Shown: positions 45,217-57,961 of the stretch, piece by piece
Layout: every line of letters begins with the position of its first letter
How positions within the stretch are numbered: the stretch's first letter is position 1
NCBI GenBank assembly: GCA_905147135.1
Contig: LR990044.1
Span: 5,584,122 to 5,648,121 of the forward strand
Direction of reading: 5' to 3'
Source of the DNA: Blastobasis lacticolella
Lineage: Eukaryota; Arthropoda; Insecta; Lepidoptera; Blastobasidae
DNA: 64,000 bases
The notes under the pieces: model-generated
The model's database searches: none
Told to the model about the DNA's origin: nothing
What the model saw: the letters and a program-made list of their open reading frames with translations, nothing else
Program-made: the position numbers and the translations under genes

Positions 45217-45343
45217 ATAATGTCCCGGTTGTGCTCTCGAGCACCAGGGCCCGGGGTCAGCCTTGACCGTGATCCAGGATTTGGCGATCAGGTAATTACA
45301 GTGCAGCGACTGCCATCTGACCTCCGTGACTCTGCTACCAGGG
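45217..45343 (-). repeat. Truncated SINE in the TTAA composite
   Basis: Reverse complement of the 3' part of the SINE at 43,013-43,340, reaching the TGCTACCAGGG segment, so it is longer than the tails in the bZIP units. Confidence 0.65.
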
Positions 45344-47100
45344 TAATTAATTTTATATACGAGAATTACCTACCAATATGAGTATTCGTTATTGAATGAA
45401 CTCATAGCATCCCCGATACAGACAAGTGAGTTCTCAGTAATAGTTAGTCTAGTAAACAATACCAATACGCCTCAGCCGAAGTCGGCGAGAGAAGCTACAT
45501 TCATAGCAGGGTCAACCCAAACTTAATGACTGCCAGATGTTGACTGTCGCCACGGTAAACGCTTTCTTTTGTACCCAAGATACACAAAAAAATAAAAGAT
45601 AACCGCCGGAGTCTCCCTTTTGTGATCAGTTATTGCTATTTTTTAGGATTTTGTTTACTCAAATTTTTTAAACTGACTCTTGATGGTCAAGGAATTCTTT
45701 TTTTTCGATACGTTTTGTAAAGTGAATTTCGTTATATTTTAAATAAAAATAAGTCAGTCATTTGACTGTCATTTCATCTGGTGGTAAGTGACTGAAGTTC
45801 TACATTCTTCGTAATGCAACCTGTAGAAAACCGAAAGACACGCAACCCAATATTCCAATAAAAAACATAACTAGAACATTTTCTTAAGTTACCTGATCGA
45901 GCCAATACTTCAAACTTACTTACAAAGAAAATCAGCATTTGACCATTTTAATGATCAGCTGATCGAGTCGAAAGTTAAATCAAACAGCAAAAATGTTTCT
46001 AAGTCTAAATCTTTTCTTAATGAACATTTTGTTGAAGTATAAAAATACGTTTATGGTTGACCGTGGATGCTTATTGGTAGATAAAAACTAAACAAAAACT
46101 AGCAAGGCGGGGTTTAACAGATGTTGCCGCAAGCCACTACGCACAAAACTGACCCTTAAGGTGTTCAGGCGTCCGCTTTTCTGATAGTACAAAGGCAATG
46201 AGACCACTTCATTGGAGCTAAAACTGCAATAGAGCTCCAATGTCGTCTCAGTGACGTCTCGGACATGTCTACGAATGGTCGTTACTTTGCAATCTAAGAA
46301 TGCCGAGTTGCGTAGGAAACACATGCACTAATGCCGATAAGCAGCAACCAAAAACATCATGTATTATTTGTAAAACTTATGTTTTTAGCATTTGCAATAA
46401 ATATTTCAGTGTTCATTGCAAAATTATTAAACGGCCATAATTAGTTGGTATCTTCAATCAAATTCAATGCACTCCATCTGATTGTTTTTGATTTGGCCGT
46501 CTGACATGCATGCGCACGATGTGACTTTGCACTGGCGGTAAAACACCGTGGATTTAGTTCTGACCATTAAATGTGGGTAGAACAGAAAAAAATACTTATT
46601 ACTGTAATATGTTTAGTACAGCATAACCCGGAACGGACTAATATTTGGAACAAGCGCCATAGTTACTTTTGTTCAGCTTGAAAATAGCTATCCAACGACG
46701 TATAGCTATTGGAATGGTTACCACTGTCCATACAAATTCTTGTACGCGTTAACAATGTTATATCTGGCGGCTTGACAAGATTGTTGACAAACCTATTCGA
46801 TCCGGTGGCCAAAACCGGAACTAAGTTTTGCCGTTTTGAAATGTATTGTCAATGCCAACAACAGCGATGCTGTCACCCGGTCAGACATTTTTGTGGCACT
46901 GTAGACGGCGCTGTTTTATTGACTACGGTAACCGTCAGAGTTATTTTTTCGTTCAACCGCATCAAAATGTATATATCTATGGGTGTCAGCAAGAGCAGTA
47001 GTAGGTAAATGTACTTGGAACCCACAATCATCCGCAAAACCGTCGGGTTTTCTCTCTTAAGTTTATGTTTATTTATGTACCTTGGCCCAAAGCCTGAGAT
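45344..47100. other. Gene-poor AT-rich DNA in the composite
   Basis: No domain or repeat with a name is seen. A 78-codon minus-strand frame at 46,088-46,324 has no recognisable motif. From about 47,101 fragments resemble unit 1 near 40-120 (GAACGTCATTCATAAAAGTC), showing that the host insertion site DNA is itself part of this repeat family. Confidence 0.45.
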
Positions 47101-48099
47101 ATAGTAGGACCACGATAAGTCCGAATCGCTTTTAAAAAAATAAAAAATAATAATCTCTGTATGGCAACTAATGCCATGTCTTTTATCCGTCATAGAACGT
47201 CATTCATAAAAGTCATAACAAAGAATTTGACTGATTTGAAAAATATTGTTGAGGCGATTGGCACATTGGAGCGTAGCATTCATTCTGGCGAAATTTGAAA
47301 ATATGTGTAATTTTTATATTGTTTTATACACTTACAATAAAAAATTTAGGAAATCTCCAAATTGTTATAATCTTTTCATGAAATTATATTATTTAAGCGA
47401 AAAATAAATTGTTTTTATTTATTATTTAAAATTACTTCTTTGGCGGAGGGGGTCCTCGACCCTGATCTTAATTCTGTTTGAATAGTGATACGGCGATAGC
47501 TACGCCCCTGTCACAACTCCGAACCACCTCTTCGAAATGTTCTAAGCATATTTTAAAGCCGTGTATAGGATTTGATCAAGGCAACATGGAGACGTTTGGA
47601 GGGCCCCCTGGACCAGAGGCCCGGGGCGGGCCGCCTTTCCCGCTTTGTTCGTTCGTCCACCCCTGGCGGCGCGATGCCGGCGGGGCGTGAGCTCGGCGCG
47701 AGCGCGGTGCGATAGTTGCTAGGCAACTAGAGCGCGGCGCGATAGTTGCTAGACAACTACAGCGCGGTGCGAGCGCGGCGTGATAGTTGCCTAGGTAACG
47801 CGCCAGCATCGCGCCGCGCCAGAGCCGCGCTCGCGCCGAGCTTTGTGTGTGGCAAGGCCTTTAAAGGGTTTTCAATAGAAAGGAGTTCCACTGTCACGAA
47901 CCATAGGCACGTGGTATATTTTGACATAGTGGGAATTTTCTATCATTTTTTGCAGATTTTGCACAGTTACAGCCTCTAGAAATTTACGAAGGTGTAAGCT
48001 ACTATCTTAAGGGGTTTAATTAAGTATTCAAGGTCCTTGTTGAACAACGAGATTGTGATGTTTTTTTTCAGTGTCAATATGCAAGTTGCTTTAAAGGTA

Positions 48100-48500
48100 A
48101 TTATTCAAATTTGGGTTAATAATAGGCAAGTTCACAGCAGTATGAATGTAATATCCCCAAATAATTTAACTAAAATAAACAGGTTACGAATAGAAATTAA
48201 ATCTAAAGTCCTATTCAATAATAATCTCTATTCAAATGTAAATAACCTTATTAACTAAACTCAACCGAATTAACTAAAAAAACAGGCAACAAAAATAAAT
48301 ATAATCAAAAGTCCTATAAAAATTTAATATTATCCTTAAATAATTTAACTATAATAAATAGGTAACAAACAGAAATAAAATCTAAAATCGGAACTTATTC
48401 AAATTTAAATAACACATGAATGAGTAGATACAAACTAAAACTTATCCTCAAATAATTTAACTAAGATAAACACAGGTAAAAATCTGTAGAGGAAATGTCA
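48100..48500. repeat. Four to five copies of the AT-rich 100-bp repeat
   Basis: The TAATTTAACTA...CAGGTAACAAA module recurs at about 90-110-bp spacing. It is the longest run of it in the window, with a second run at about 49,430-49,690. Confidence 0.6.
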
Positions 48501-49288
48501 TACGGCAGGTACTTACCTATAGCCATAGGTAGGTAGGCAAACAGGCAAGCGGGCCGCCTGGTGGAAAGTGGACAGTGGCTTATGACATTAGTAACAACGT
48601 CGCCAATGCGTTGCCCACCTCTATAACAATAACTGAAATAACTTTCGAAAGCAATTAAAGAAAATAAAACAAATGCATAAAGATAATGATAATAATTTGA
48701 ATTCTTGGTTCTTGGTTGGTAAAATCACCACGAATGCCATGGATAGCTACTAAATTAGAAGAAGAAATGGAGAGCGGATTTTGTGGCACTTGAAAGTTTG
48801 AAATGAAGTCTAAAATTCCGAACCATACACTAAAATCTACAGGAAAAAACTAAATAACTGAGTATACCTAACCTATTTACAATATTTTACAAATCACTAA
48901 AATTATTATTAAATTATTATTAATATAAGGGCGGACTTGCAAATAATCGTGCCAAGAAAGTAATCAAAGCGAATCTTAAAATAAAAATCATAACTTAGGT
49001 GGCTTCGCTTTAGATTGTAGAGGGAGTACCTATAGGTTACATAGAGATGACAAGCTAATAATAATACCATGCATGACCGAGTTCATGATCTGTCGATCAG
49101 GTAATTACAATGGAGCGACTATTACTTAGTTCAGTAACAATGTCCAAGGGAGGTCCGTGTCTTCGCAGTATTGGCGATGCTGTGATAAATTCACCTCACA
49201 TTGAGATGTGACGACCCATTATAGATGGGATAAACGTCGATTCTTTATTCATAGTCAATACAAAGGTATGTATAATTGAAATATATAT

Positions 49289-49366
49289 GACGACCTGAGT
49301 GGTTCAGTGGTCAACATGTTGGTCTGCCACATAAGAGGTCCCGGGTTCGATTCCCGGCCGGGCAGA
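49289..49366 (+). repeat. tRNA-Gly-like SINE head
   Basis: CGACCTGAGTGGTTCAGTGG followed by CCCGGGTTCGATTCCCGG. Acceptor-stem pairing is absent, so it is not a tRNA gene. It interrupts AT-rich sequence continuous elsewhere (compare 57,190-57,240) and carries only the tRNA part of the SINE. Confidence 0.65.
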
Positions 49367-50119
49367 ATTCATCCAAAATCATTCCAATTTGGGTAAATGA
49401 TAGGCAAGTTGACAGCAGTATGAATGTAATATCCTCAAATAATGTAACTAAAATAAACAGGTAAGAAACCTAAATGAAATCTAAAATCTGAACCTATCTC
49501 AAATAAAATAACACGTGAATGAGTAGATACAAATAAATCTTACCCTTAAATAATTTAACTAAAATAGACAGAAAACAAACATAAATGAAATCGAAATTCT
49601 TTACCTATTCTAATTTATATAACATATGAATGAGACGATACAAACTAAAACTTATCCTCAAATAACTAAGATAAGCACAGGTAAAAATCGGTTTTGGAAA
49701 TGTCATACGGTAGGTACCTACCTACAGGTAAATAGGCAAACAAACAAGCGGGCCACCTGGAAAGTGGCCACCGGTACTTATGATATTAGCAACAACAGAG
49801 GCATCACCAATGCGTTGCCCACCTCTATAACAGTAACTGAAATAACACACGAAAGCAAGTAAACAATCATTTCAATTCTTGGTTCTTGACTGGCAAAATC
49901 ATCACGAATGCCACGTATAGCTACAAAATTAGAAGAAGTAGAAATGGAGAGCGTCAGTTTGTGGCACTTAGAAATTTGAAATGCAGTTTGAAATTCCGAA
50001 CTATAAACGAAAATCTACAGAAAAAACTAAATAACTAAGTATACCTAACCTATTGTAAAATTACTAAAATTACTGGAGTCCTTTGCGCATTATTTCACCT
50101 TCGCCTTCACATGTGGTCT

Positions 50120-50476
50120 CTAATACCGCTGACACCTCTCGCAGCAGCGCCTTCGCTTCAAAGCTCTCAACTGGGCGTACTGCTGCTCCAGGAAAGCCAC
50201 GTCGATGGCGAGGAGCTGTGCACGCTTCGTTCTCTGGTCGCGGCTCCTCTTCGCGGCCGGGTTGTTATTTGCCCGGTGTGCGGCGTACGCCTTGCCGCCA
50301 GCGGAGCTGGATGCCACTGGGCGCCGCATCTGTGGCTGGTCGGGCGACGGCCCCTCCGCCAGCACGCGCTGCCTCAATACCTCATGCAGATTTTATTCTG
50401 CAAGCTGGAGTGCAAGGGGTTTCTGCAGCGGCACCTCTTCCGAGACCTCCTCCCACGGTCTCCAAATTCCAGCCAT
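50120..50476 (-). pseudogene. Type A bZIP copy 5 (A5), nonsense-mutated
   Basis: Colinear with A4 over all 119 codons, but codon 28 (50,393-50,395) is TAA where A4 has a Gln codon (CAA). A Pro replaces the conserved Leu in the basic region (NNNPAAKRSR), a second hit on the DNA-contact helix. The remaining frame is open, with an internal Met just before the basic region, so a truncated product by reinitiation cannot be excluded. The leader upstream ORF (50,608-50,661) is intact. I call it a decaying copy. Confidence 0.75.
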
Positions 50477-50607
50477 GACTTTTCACGCACAAGTTTTCGC
50501 CGGGAAGTCCGAGACACGAATGGTCGCTCCAACAGTCGGCGGCAATGGACGCCGCACGCCGCGGGTCCGAGGGGTGTGGCTTGCAGCCCTCGTGGCTAGC
50601 CAACAGC

Positions 50608-50661
50608 CTACCTGTCCCTTTCCATTGTCCTGCGCACGCGACTGCGACGGAAGGACGCCAT
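50608..50661 (-). promoter_or_regulatory. 17-codon upstream ORF in the A5 leader
   Basis: MASFRRSRVRRTMERDR. The length is kept although the main frame is broken. Confidence 0.45.
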
Positions 50662-50761
50662 TTTGTAACGGGAATTTTGAAAGACAAATGATATTTTTGA
50701 CACATTCCTTGAAAAAAGTTAATCTAATCTTCTTATTAAAGAAACTGGTCTTTATTAAATA

Positions 50762-52434
50762 AATTAATATAAGGACGATATAGCAAATGTTATTCAAGCT
50801 AATATATAACGAGCACATAACCCATCTGAAACTTTTGGAACTAGAACAGTGGACGTCCTGATATGGTAATAATACTTACTAGGGTACGCGAAAACCTAGC
50901 CATCTGTCATACTTATATATTGTACTTACACCGTGGTTTGCTTAACAAATGAATTGAGCGATATGATAATCGAGCCACAGCACCGTCATCTAGGTAATAA
51001 AAACGAACCTTAAAAAGTATAACTCAAGCAACAATTCTCAATATTGGCAACAAAAAACGCTCTTAGTCTGGCTATTCAACAATGAACCCTGAGTAGTTAA
51101 ACCCCTTCAACAGGTAGTAACTTAAAGCCTTTGTAAGATTACAATCAAGGCTGACTGTGACTGCAACAAAAAAAGTTAAATCTCAAAGACAGCGCATTTT
51201 CCCACGCGCCACTGGCGCATGGCTAATGGCACGTGGCCATTTATTTATACCTGATTCCTAAGCCCAGTCGATGTGTTGAGAATATTTTGCAGCGTGACAC
51301 AAACTTTAAATGGTTCTGTCGCCGTCGTAGGTGTACTCAGGCTATCGTCAATTGTTTTAAATTCAATTCGAGTAATGACTATAAATGAATAAATAAATAT
51401 GCTTGGACAATTCACACAGCGCCATCTAAGCCCCAAAGTAAGCAACGCGTGTGTTATTGGTGCCAGAAAACTAATAAACCATTTCTATATTTTTTTAAAT
51501 ATTTGCGGACTTATTATACATACAGCACCCTGACCAACACAGACAGAAATTAAAATTAATCGTTTCAATTACTGCGCGGCCGGAAATTGAACCCAGGACC
51601 TGTGTGTGGCACATCGGTATGTCAACCAACTGTACTCAGGTCGTCGACGCACTTCTTGAAGGAAAGATTTACAAAAATTTTCATAGGTGCACAAGCATCT
51701 ATGTTGACTGATATAGTCTCGCTATTCAACAATGCATCGTGAATATTTGGACCCTTCTGCGCCAGCTGAAGAGGCCCGAATATTCACGATCTCACGCTTT
51801 GTAATCTCAAGTAACGGCGTATGTGCAAATTTTTCAAAATGCATAAAAAGTGACTTTAACAAAATTAAAGTGAAACCGTTTTTAAAAAATCACTACCGTT
51901 CATGTCATAGTCATGCGTGTGTTAGATATAAGGTATTTTAGTATGTTTTAATTGGTATTAAATATCGTGATTTATAACTATTAATATTTCAAAATACTTT
52001 TGTAAACTTTATAACGAAGTGTGGTGATTTCTCAATGATGGATCTTTGATCAGTTAAGTACTATTTATTTTATGAGAAACTTCTTTAATTAATTATGTAA
52101 TAAATTTACAATAATGTTAAATAATGTTAAAAGTATTGTAATACATTAAAATTAACATCTAATCAATCTATTAGTGAATTTAGGAGACCGGAAATGAAAA
52201 TAGAAATGACATTTCCGGCCAGAAGGTAGTAAGGTAGTAGTAGGTCCAAAAGACTGGGAGGGACTTTTGCTCCAGAGCCGGCACATAGTTAAGTACAAAC
52301 TTGCATTGTATTATTGTTGCTTCATATTTTGTATTGGTTTTTTTATTTATTTAACCTTTTATTTATTGAATCGTACGTAATACCACGATTAAAGGATAAA
52401 TATTTAATTATGTGATCAATAATTGTGTCATAAC
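50762..52434. other. Upstream flank of A5; no gene
   Basis: Colinear with 2,360-3,730 of unit 1, then with the B-side flank from GGTCCAAAAGACTGGGAGGG. Contains one inverted SINE. Confidence 0.65.
51526..51655 (-). repeat. Inverted tRNA-Gly-like SINE upstream of A5
   Basis: Same relative position as in units 1-4; the B-box region reads GGGTTCAATTTCC. Confidence 0.6.
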
Positions 52435-53441
52435 TAAGGCTTGCACATATTCAAAACTTTAAGTATTTGAATATTTTTGCTGGTGATATTCGAATATTCG
52501 AAATATTGTGAAATCTAGAATCAGGGTTACGTTTTTAATGTAAGTTTTAGCAATTGGCCGTTAGTAAATGTATCCAAATGAGCGTGAAATGGATTTCTAC
52601 TTGTTAATAATATAAAACAAAGCAATGAATAATAAAAATTACAAAACAACGCGAATATGGTTCTTTCGATTTAACTGCATTATTTTATATCATTAAGCTA
52701 TAGAAAGTGCCGCACCTTTGAATACATTTACTAATAGTATAAACCATAATTCAATTACTAAACATTAACAAAAATGTGACGCGAGAGTGAACAGGGCCCG
52801 CCTCACCTCGTGTCACCTCACGCGAGGTCGCCTCACGAGGCCCTCGTGAGAGTGAGTAGTTAGCATTAGGTCAGTGAGATCCTAAGATCAGGTATTTTAC
52901 GAGATAAGTATGTTAAACAATTTTTGACTTAACAAAAAAAAAGAAAAGAACTTTATATCATGAGATATACAAATTAAAATCAAACTCAGGTATACAACAT
53001 CTGTACTCAGGCACGAGTCCCCGAGCATTCGGTGCCTTTACACGATCCGTATGATTAAATACCACAAAATTAAGACACGAGTGGAGCTCGTCTAATCTAA
53101 AATGACGCGCCCCACTATCGCATTACCGCACACAAGCAAGTTTAAAATATGGACGCAATACATATACAAATGCCGTTGTAATTGGTCACTCAGTTGCCGG
53201 TGAGATTCAAACGTAGGAACACGCGTCTTTCACACAGATGAAGTGTCGTTATCAATATTTGCACTCACACATCGAAATCAACTAACTAAATAGCGGGGCG
53301 CGTCATCTTAGACTAGACGAGGTCTACGTAAATACTGATTATTTAAAAATATTCGAAAATTCGAATTTTACCAAAATTACTATTCGAATATTGAAATGAG
53401 GCGAATATTCGAATAACTCGAATATTCTATTGCAAGCCCTA
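52435..53441. mobile_element. Longer form of the hAT-type element, upstream of A5
   Basis: Same ends and the same GTCATAAC duplication (52,427-52,434 and 53,442-53,449), with about 0.8 kb of extra interior. The interior holds a GC-rich palindromic stretch (CGTGAGAGTGAG / CTCACGCGAGG, about 52,780-52,860) and a nested MITE at 53,084. No transposase is seen. Confidence 0.75.
53084..53324. mobile_element. 241-bp MITE with 34-bp terminal inverted repeats
   Basis: The left end GAGCTCGTCTAATCTAAAAT matches the right end in reverse (GACCTCGTCTAGTCTAAGAT), continuing into GACGCGCCCC. It is absent from the same position in the 60-kb copy (near 61,052), so it inserted after that copy split. Superfamily unresolved. 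Confidence 0.75.
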
Positions 53442-53449
53442 GTCATAAC

Positions 53450-54250
53450 ATTTGGTAAGAATTTTGTATAAATGTGGTTTACCTAAACTTACGTTTACTT
53501 TGTTTGGTTTCTATAATCTTGTTTAATTCAGCTATGTTGTTTAAATAAATACCTCATTTTATAATGGATTACTTTGCTTATTACAATATACCTAATATCT
53601 TTACAACATGCATTTGTTTGATTAAATAATGTCCACTAGAATCATACGTTATCCTAGATAATATATGCTCTAATTAACTCCTACACAAATATCAGCCTTG
53701 GATATTTCATCATCATCTGAACGACCCAGTCCCGGCTTCTGCCAGGGTCTGGTTGCCAAGTATTATTCCTCCACTTCGCCCAGTCCCTCTTAATTACTTT
53801 ATAACCTATGCACTAACAAATAGCACTACCTCCAAGAACTATATTTTACATGAAATTGATATCTATTTATTATAATATGCTCTTGTTTACTTAATTTAGT
53901 GTTTACCATATTTTTCACTGGGGTTTTGGTTACATTCTCACACTTTGTTATTATTCTGTAGCTTAATGACTAAAATTAAGGTTTGTACTAATAAAAGTCA
54001 CTGTAGTTATAAGTAGGACATATACTAAATCAGACACGTGCCTGTGCTTTGTATAACAATAGAACCGTCAGCGGTTCGGAACAAAAAAAATTGTTTGAGC
54101 GTATCATTTCATCATCATCATCATTGTATCGTATAGGTATTAGAATAATAATTATATTGTCTGCGACGGGCTTTTCCATTTTTAAGCTGCTCAGAGCAAG
54201 CACGAACTCTTCGTGACTGATGTCCGGCAGTTCGTCAGTGTAGTGACGCG
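53450..54250. other. 3' flank of B2; no insertion
   Basis: The uninterrupted form of the sequence into which the LINE inserted near B1. It includes a CAT/ATC microsatellite near 54,108-54,124 and the out-of-frame extension shared with B1. Confidence 0.6.
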
Positions 54251-54722
54251 TCAGGCTCTAGGATCGTGGTTGTCTCGCCGGAGATAAGCAGCATGTGCAG
54301 CGTACAGCCGGTCGTAAAAATTCTCAATCTCGGACATCAAACATCTTTACATTACGGTTCTGCCTTGCATGGCGTCTTCCTCGCGCGGGACAATGGGGAA
54401 CGACGCAGGTGCAGGGAGCCGCGAGGCCCTCAATCTCATAGTAATCACTATCGATATCCGTTGTTGCACGTTTCGCATTTGCGCTTTTTCGCCACCTCCG
54501 CTCCAGGATAAGCACATCGAGCGCCATAGCTTCGTAACGTTTATTTCTTATGGCACGACTCCTCCTCGCAGCTACGTTATTCCTTTTCCGCAGTGCGGCG
54601 TGAGCGGCGTCGTGGTCATCGTTAGCGGAGTTGGGCGCCCGTTGGCGCTGCGCTGGCGGCGGCGGCGATAATACGTCTTCGAAATCGTTGTTTACTTCAA
54701 ACGGTCTCCATAATAGAGTCAT
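54251..54722 (-). pseudogene. Type B bZIP copy 2 (B2), damaged zipper and frame
   Basis: The N terminus and basic region match B1 (KRNNVAARRSRAIRNKR). Around 54,470-54,505 a small deletion plus duplication replaces the second half of the zipper with LERRWRKSANAK, removing the heptad leucines. A 7-bp insertion near 54,338-54,345 then shifts the frame, so the tail becomes MFDVRD and stops. The basic region would survive but dimerisation should fail. The flanks lack the errantivirus, the TTAA composite and the LINE, which makes B2 the useful empty-site reference for B1. Confidence 0.78.
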
Positions 54723-54919
54723 AATTTATGAACACATATAAATTCAACAGATCGCAGGGATAACTACTAAGGGTACAAGTTATCGCCGTAGAAGTGAGTA
54801 GTAAGTGAATGCTGCTTTTCGGTGGCTCGATCGGCGGTCGCCGCGGCGGGGTCCGAGGGGCGTGGCTTGTAGGCCTTGTCAGGCAGCCCTGCGCCTGCGC
54901 CGCACCCCATTGTCCCGCG

Positions 54920-54934
54920 CTAGGACGATGCCAT
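54920..54934 (-). promoter_or_regulatory. Minimal upstream ORF (MASS-stop) in the B2 leader
   Basis: ACAAAATGGC context as in type A leaders, but the frame closes after four codons. It marks the position equivalent to the type A upstream ORF and supports common ancestry of the two leaders. Confidence 0.4.
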
Positions 54935-55677
54935 TTTGTGCTGATCGGACCTGGTAACGTTTACCTATTCAATGCATAAGGGGTTCTATTTGAATACAGT
55001 CTACAGGCACAGATGATAATGTGACACCACAGTGAAATTTATTTTTGTAACGAATTAACAAGAAATTTGTTCAAGAAACTTCTTAAGCATATTGCAAAAT
55101 TTGCTCATTTTCAGTTTTCTTCTTGACATTAGGAAAGCTATCTGCTAAGACCCCTCAGCCTGAGGGGATCTAAGCACGGGTCTGCTGCTACAGTATGATT
55201 GGTTGACGATACAATGTGCACAAACAAAACACCCAGATTAGGGAGGCTAATTCCTACAGACCCAATTAGCAATTATTAGTGTAGACAGAACTAATAATAA
55301 CAACGTTGGTTAGAATTCAAACGGAAATATCGCATTAAAAAATGGTTTGCTGGGGACTGTTAAAGGGTTTTCAATGGGAAGGAGTTCCATTGTCACGAAC
55401 CACAGGCACGTGCTATATTGTGACATAATTTTCTATTATTTTTGGAGATTTTGCACAGTTACAGCCTCTAGAAATTTACGAAGGTATAAGCTATTATCTG
55501 AAGGGGTTTAATTAAGTATTCAAGGTCCTTGTTGAAAAACGAGATTGTGATATTTTTTTTCAGTCAATATGCAAATTGCTTTAAAGGTAATTATTCAAAT
55601 TTGGGTTAATGATAGGCAAGTTCACAGCAGTATGAATGTAATATCCCCAAATAATTTAAATAAAATAAACAGGTTAC

Positions 55678-55942
55678 CGGCCGTGTGGTGTCCGGCAGAG
55701 TAGAATAGCACCAACGCCTTACACTCGTGGGTGTCGTACAAGGCGACTAATCTTTTCGAGGCAAACGATCTAAGCGCCTCCGTGGACTGGAAATTGGGCA
55801 GCAGCATTTTCCATTGTTATATTATAACACTGCGATCTCCAACCCGCCTGCCAAGCGTGGAGATTATGGCAATAACCTCCCTTTGTGTGGGAGAGGCCCT
55901 GAGTTCTGCAGTGGACTGTTATGGGCTGTGATGATGATGATG
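55678..55942 (+). mobile_element. 3' fragment of a LINE (RTE-like tail)
   Basis: A 265-bp insert flanked by AAACAGGTTAC on both sides (55,667-55,677 and 55,943-55,953), ending in a GATGATGATGATG microsatellite tail as many RTE-type LINEs do. The equivalent site upstream of B1 (about 48,170) is empty. No complete RT domain remains. Confidence 0.75.
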
Positions 55943-56933
55943 AAACAGGTTACTATTAATATTTTTACCTCGATATTTAGTTTATTCGAAAGTGAAATGA
56001 AAAGAAACCGAATGAGCCTTTTACCAAAGTTTTTTGCCAAGATGCTACTATTTACCACGTAATAATTTGCACAACCGACAACGACTTTGTTTGAAACCCA
56101 GCTGTACCTTGCCATAAAATTTATCAAGATCGGTGTAAGCGTAAACATGTAATACTCAAAACCAATGTCATAACAAACCATTTAATTTCTGTAGGATTGT
56201 TTGGTTCCGTAAGTTTTGAAAAATCAAATAATGGCCAAAATAATTAAAAAGCAAGTGCGGGAGATAATTTTTAGCGTAATTAATATGTTAGACAGAAGGT
56301 CAAGCTAATCGTGATCAAATAACTGAATGTTTACAAGAAGGACTGACAAGGACTAACAATGACAGATTATCCCTAGATTATTACCACACTTTATAGTTTT
56401 TACTATTGTCAGTCAATATGGACTTATCGTGGTTCTATTATAACACCCTCAGCATAAGGTTTCTAAGCAGGAGTCTGCTGTGAACTATTTATGATTGACC
56501 GACGATAACAATGCTTACGAAAAAAACGCTAAGTCCTGGGAGGCTAATAAACGAAACGATTTGCAATGAGTAGGAATGTATGAAGAATATTTAAGTATTT
56601 CCCATGTATTTAGGAAGTCCAAGTATTGACAGAACTAATAATAACGTCGGTTTCAATTCAAACGCAAATATCACACAAACAAGTTTTTGCTCGAAATCGT
56701 TAAAGGGCCTTCAATGGGAAGGAGTTCCATTGTCACGAACCACTGGCACGTGCGATATTTTGACAAAGTGGGACTTTTCTATTATTTTTTGCAGACTTTG
56801 CACAGTTATAGCCTTTAGGAATTCACGAAGGCGTAAGCTACTTTCTAAAGAGGTTAAGTATTCAAAGTCCTTGTTAAATACAAAATTGTAATTTTTTTCT
56901 TTAGATAACTTTTCCAAAAAAAATATAATTATC

Positions 56934-57170
56934 TTGGCGTTAATGTCCCGGGTGTGCTCTCGAGAACGAAGGCCCGGGTTCCGCCTTGACCATGATCTAA
57001 GATCTCGCGATCAGGTAATTACAATGGAGTGACTATTACTTAGTTCCGTAACAATGTCCAAGGGAGGTCCGTGTCTTCGCAGTATGACAGTATTGGTGAT
57101 GCTGTGATAAATTCACCTTACATTGAGATGTGACGACCCATTACAGATGGGATAAACGTCGATTCTTCAT
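56934..57170 (-). repeat. Inverted SINE tail 3' of A6
   Basis: Same position relative to the A gene as in units 1-4, so it predates the amplification. Confidence 0.6.
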
Positions 57171-57961
57171 ACATAGTCAATATAAAGGTATGTATAATTG
57201 AAATATTAAATATGTGCAAATAGCTATAAGAAATCATTCCAATTTGGGTAAATGATAGGCAAGTTGACAGCAGTATGAATGTAATATCCTCAAATAATTT
57301 AACAAAAAAACAGAAACCTAAATGAAATCTTAAATCTGAACCTATCCAAAATAAAATAACACATGAATGAGTAGATACAAATAAATCTTACCCTTAAATA
57401 ATTTAACTAAAACAGACAGGTAACAAACATAAATGAAATAGAAATTCTTTATCTATTCTAATTTATATAACATATGAATGAGACGATACAAACTTAAACT
57501 TATCCTCAAATAACTAAGATAAACACAGGTAAAAATCGGTTTTGGAAATGTCATACGGTAGGTACCTAAAGGTAAATTGGCAAACAAACAAGCGGGCCAC
57601 CTGGAAAGTGGCCACCGGTACTTATGATATTAGCAACAACAGAGGCATCACCAATGCGTGCCCACCTCTATAACAGAAACTGAAATAACTCACGAAAGCA
57701 AGTAAACAATCATTTCAATTCTTGGTTCTTGACTAGCAAAATCATCACGAATGCCACGTATAGCTACAAAATTAGAAGAAGTAGAAATGGAGAGCGTTGA
57801 AAGAAGTTGTTAGAAATTTGAAATGCAGTTTGAAATTCCGAACCATAAACGAAAATCTACAGAAAAAACTAAATAACTAAGTATACCTAACCTATTGTAA
57901 AATTACTAAAATTACTGGAGTCCTTTGCGCATTCTTTCACCTTCGCCTTCACATGTGGTCT

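Larger units (their letters stand above)
41964..47860. mobile_element. 5.9-kb TTAA-bounded composite insertion
   Basis: TTAA lies at both borders (41,960-41,963 and 47,861-47,864), and the B2 flank is uninterrupted (GGGACTGTTAAAGGG, 55,353-55,367). The ends are inverted copies (GGCC(C/T)TGCCACA(A/C)ACAAAGC) continuing into about 150 bp of GC-rich GAGCGCGG / CCTAGGCAAC subrepeats, so this resembles a piggyBac-type MITE opened by later insertions. Inside are a second TGCCACAAAC-like end (42,133), the putative gene of 42.3-44.8 kb, a full SINE, a SINE fragment and AT-rich DNA. No piggyBac transposase is visible. Minus-strand frames near 46.1-46.3 kb are unrecognised. Confidence 0.7.
47861..50119. 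other. 3' flank of A5 and upstream flank of B1; no gene
   Basis: Resumes the B upstream flank after the TTAA insertion, then passes the AT-rich 100-bp repeats (two runs), part of an inverted SINE tail near 49,080-49,250 and a forward SINE head, ending at A5. No coding sequence is supported. Confidence 0.6.
54935..57961. other. Upstream flank of B2 and 3' flank of A6; no gene
   Basis: Shares its first part with the region upstream of B1, then from about 55,955 joins sequence equivalent to 6,390 onward of unit 1 and continues to the A6 3' repeats. The insertion at 55,678 is listed separately. No gene is seen. Confidence 0.6.

Noticed and set aside
47576..47979. Arg/Ala-rich frames around 47.6-48.0 kb
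   Set aside because: They are produced by the GC-rich terminal subrepeats of the TTAA insertion.
48100..48500. Regular spacing suggesting a CRISPR-like array
   Set aside because: The repeats are AT-rich, imperfect and continuous without unique spacers of fixed size, in a eukaryotic context; ordinary tandem repeats explain it.
49292..49364. Possible tRNA-Gly gene (also 61,855-61,927)
   Set aside because: The B box is good, but the acceptor stem does not pair and the same sequence continues into a SINE tail elsewhere.
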